Shown: one piece after another, positions 63,570 to 64,000 of the stretch
Numbering within the stretch: position 1 is the first letter of the stretch
Layout of the letters: each line of letters opens with the position of its first letter
Assembly: GCF_004768545.1 (NCBI RefSeq)
Contig: NZ_CP038634.1
Span: 1,984,001 to 2,048,000, forward strand
Direction: 5' to 3'
Length of the DNA stretch: 64,000 nt
Source: Cupriavidus oxalaticus
GTDB lineage: Bacteria > Pseudomonadota > Gammaproteobacteria > Burkholderiales > Burkholderiaceae
Notes under the pieces: generated by a model
Databases searched by the model: none
The model's input: the letters and a program-made list of their open reading frames with translations, nothing else
What the model was told of the DNA's origin: nothing
Position numbers and translations under genes: made by a program

Positions 63570-64000
63570 ATGGATGACGTGCTGGACCGCAAGCGGGCGA
63601 TGTGCCTGCTGCAGATCATTGAAACCGGCACGGTGCGCGGCGCGGCCGAGGTCCTCGAGCTGGACCCCTCGGTGGTAAGCCGCGCCGTGGCCAAGCTGGA
63701 GCAGGACACCGGCCTGACGCTGCTGGAGCGGCGCGGGCGCGGCGTGGTCGCCACCGACGCGGGGCGCCTGCTGGCGCTGTTCGCGCGGCGCCAGCAGGAT
63801 CTGAACGATACCTTCCTGGCCGAGGTCAACAACCTGAAGAACGCCCAGCGCGGCCATGTCGAGCTGGTATTCGGCGAGGGCTTCGTGGACCTCGTGCTGG
63901 AGCCGGTGCTGCAAGGCTTCCTGAGCAAGCACCCGGACGTCACCTGCAGCATCCAGGTGGCTGGCACCGACGAAACCGTCCGCCATATTCTGGAAGACCT
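63570..64000 (+). CDS. LysR-family transcriptional regulator, partial at the right edge
   Basis: The first 143 residues are present. The N-terminal helix-turn-helix is clear: GTVRGAAEVLELDPSVVSRA then VAKLEQDTGLTLLERRGRG, and the start of the effector domain (RGHVELVFGEGFVDLVLEPVL) follows. ATG 63570 has GGGGAG upstream. The gene runs off the window. Divergent from the M20 amidohydrolase/Bug pair, which it likely controls. Confidence 0.85.
   Translation, partial: MDDVLDRKRAMCLLQIIETGTVRGAAEVLELDPSVVSRAVAKLEQDTGLTLLERRGRGVVATDAGRLLALFARRQQDLNDTFLAEVNNLKNAQRGHVELVFGEGFVDLVLEPVLQGFLSKHPDVTCSIQVAGTDETVRHILED

Overview
The window is chromosomal-type DNA from a high-GC betaproteobacterium, most likely Cupriavidus or a close Burkholderiales relative. 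The evidence is the base composition, the abundance of Bug/TctC-type periplasmic receptors, a TakP-like TRAP system, a NapEDABC periplasmic nitrate reductase joined to a full Ccm cytochrome c maturation set, and a short-chain-type threonine dehydrogenase next to kbl. I see no rRNA, tRNA, CRISPR array, integrase or IS transposase. The species is inferred from gene content only.

Layout. (1) 1-2893, minus strand: end of an exopolysaccharide-type locus (partial membrane protein, exported glycosidase-like protein, HlyD-like adaptor). (2) 3424-9882, minus strand: an MFS carrier, a three-gene TRAP transporter with an unusually long large permease, an intradiol dioxygenase and a small unknown. (3) 10349-11020: an exported ankyrin protein. 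(4) 11097-31007: what reads as a complete picolinate (pyridine-2-carboxylate) catabolic island. (5) 31060-33925: an XRE-cupin regulator divergent from kbl-tdh. (6) 33929-45149, minus strand: one 14-gene run napEDABC-ccmABCDEFG(dsbE)HI. (7) 45284-48035: a frameshifted MalT/LAL-type LuxR regulator. (8) 48348-52553: a Bug receptor, serA and small exported or lipoproteins. (9) 52905-59381: an aldarate (galactarate/talarate-like) degradation module with its own Bug receptor and a Crp/Fnr regulator. (10) 59401-64000: an exported unknown, an EamA exporter, a Bug receptor, an M20 amidohydrolase and the start of a LysR regulator.

The picolinate island is the most interesting part. The predicted route is: molybdenum hydroxylase (26600-31007) turns picolinate into 6-hydroxypicolinate; a four-component Rieske oxygenase (11757-15209) makes 3,6-dihydroxypicolinate; an amidohydrolase-2 decarboxylase (22197) gives 2,5-dihydroxypyridine; then NicX, NicD, NicF and NicE homologues give N-formylmaleamate, maleamate, maleate and fumarate. 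Import is served by a five-gene Liv-type ABC transporter and an MHS-family symporter. A MarR regulator sits at one end. A 12-bp palindrome, TCAG-YRTR-CTGA, occurs seven times exactly and once with a single mismatch, only in the promoter regions of these operons, with a degenerate copy before the marR gene. This ties six transcription units into one regulon by sequence alone.

Regulation elsewhere: a near-consensus sigma-70 promoter precedes napE, an inverted repeat precedes the aldarate operon, and direct repeats lie in the XRE/kbl gap. Start codons were chosen by Shine-Dalgarno spacing where visible; alternatives are noted.
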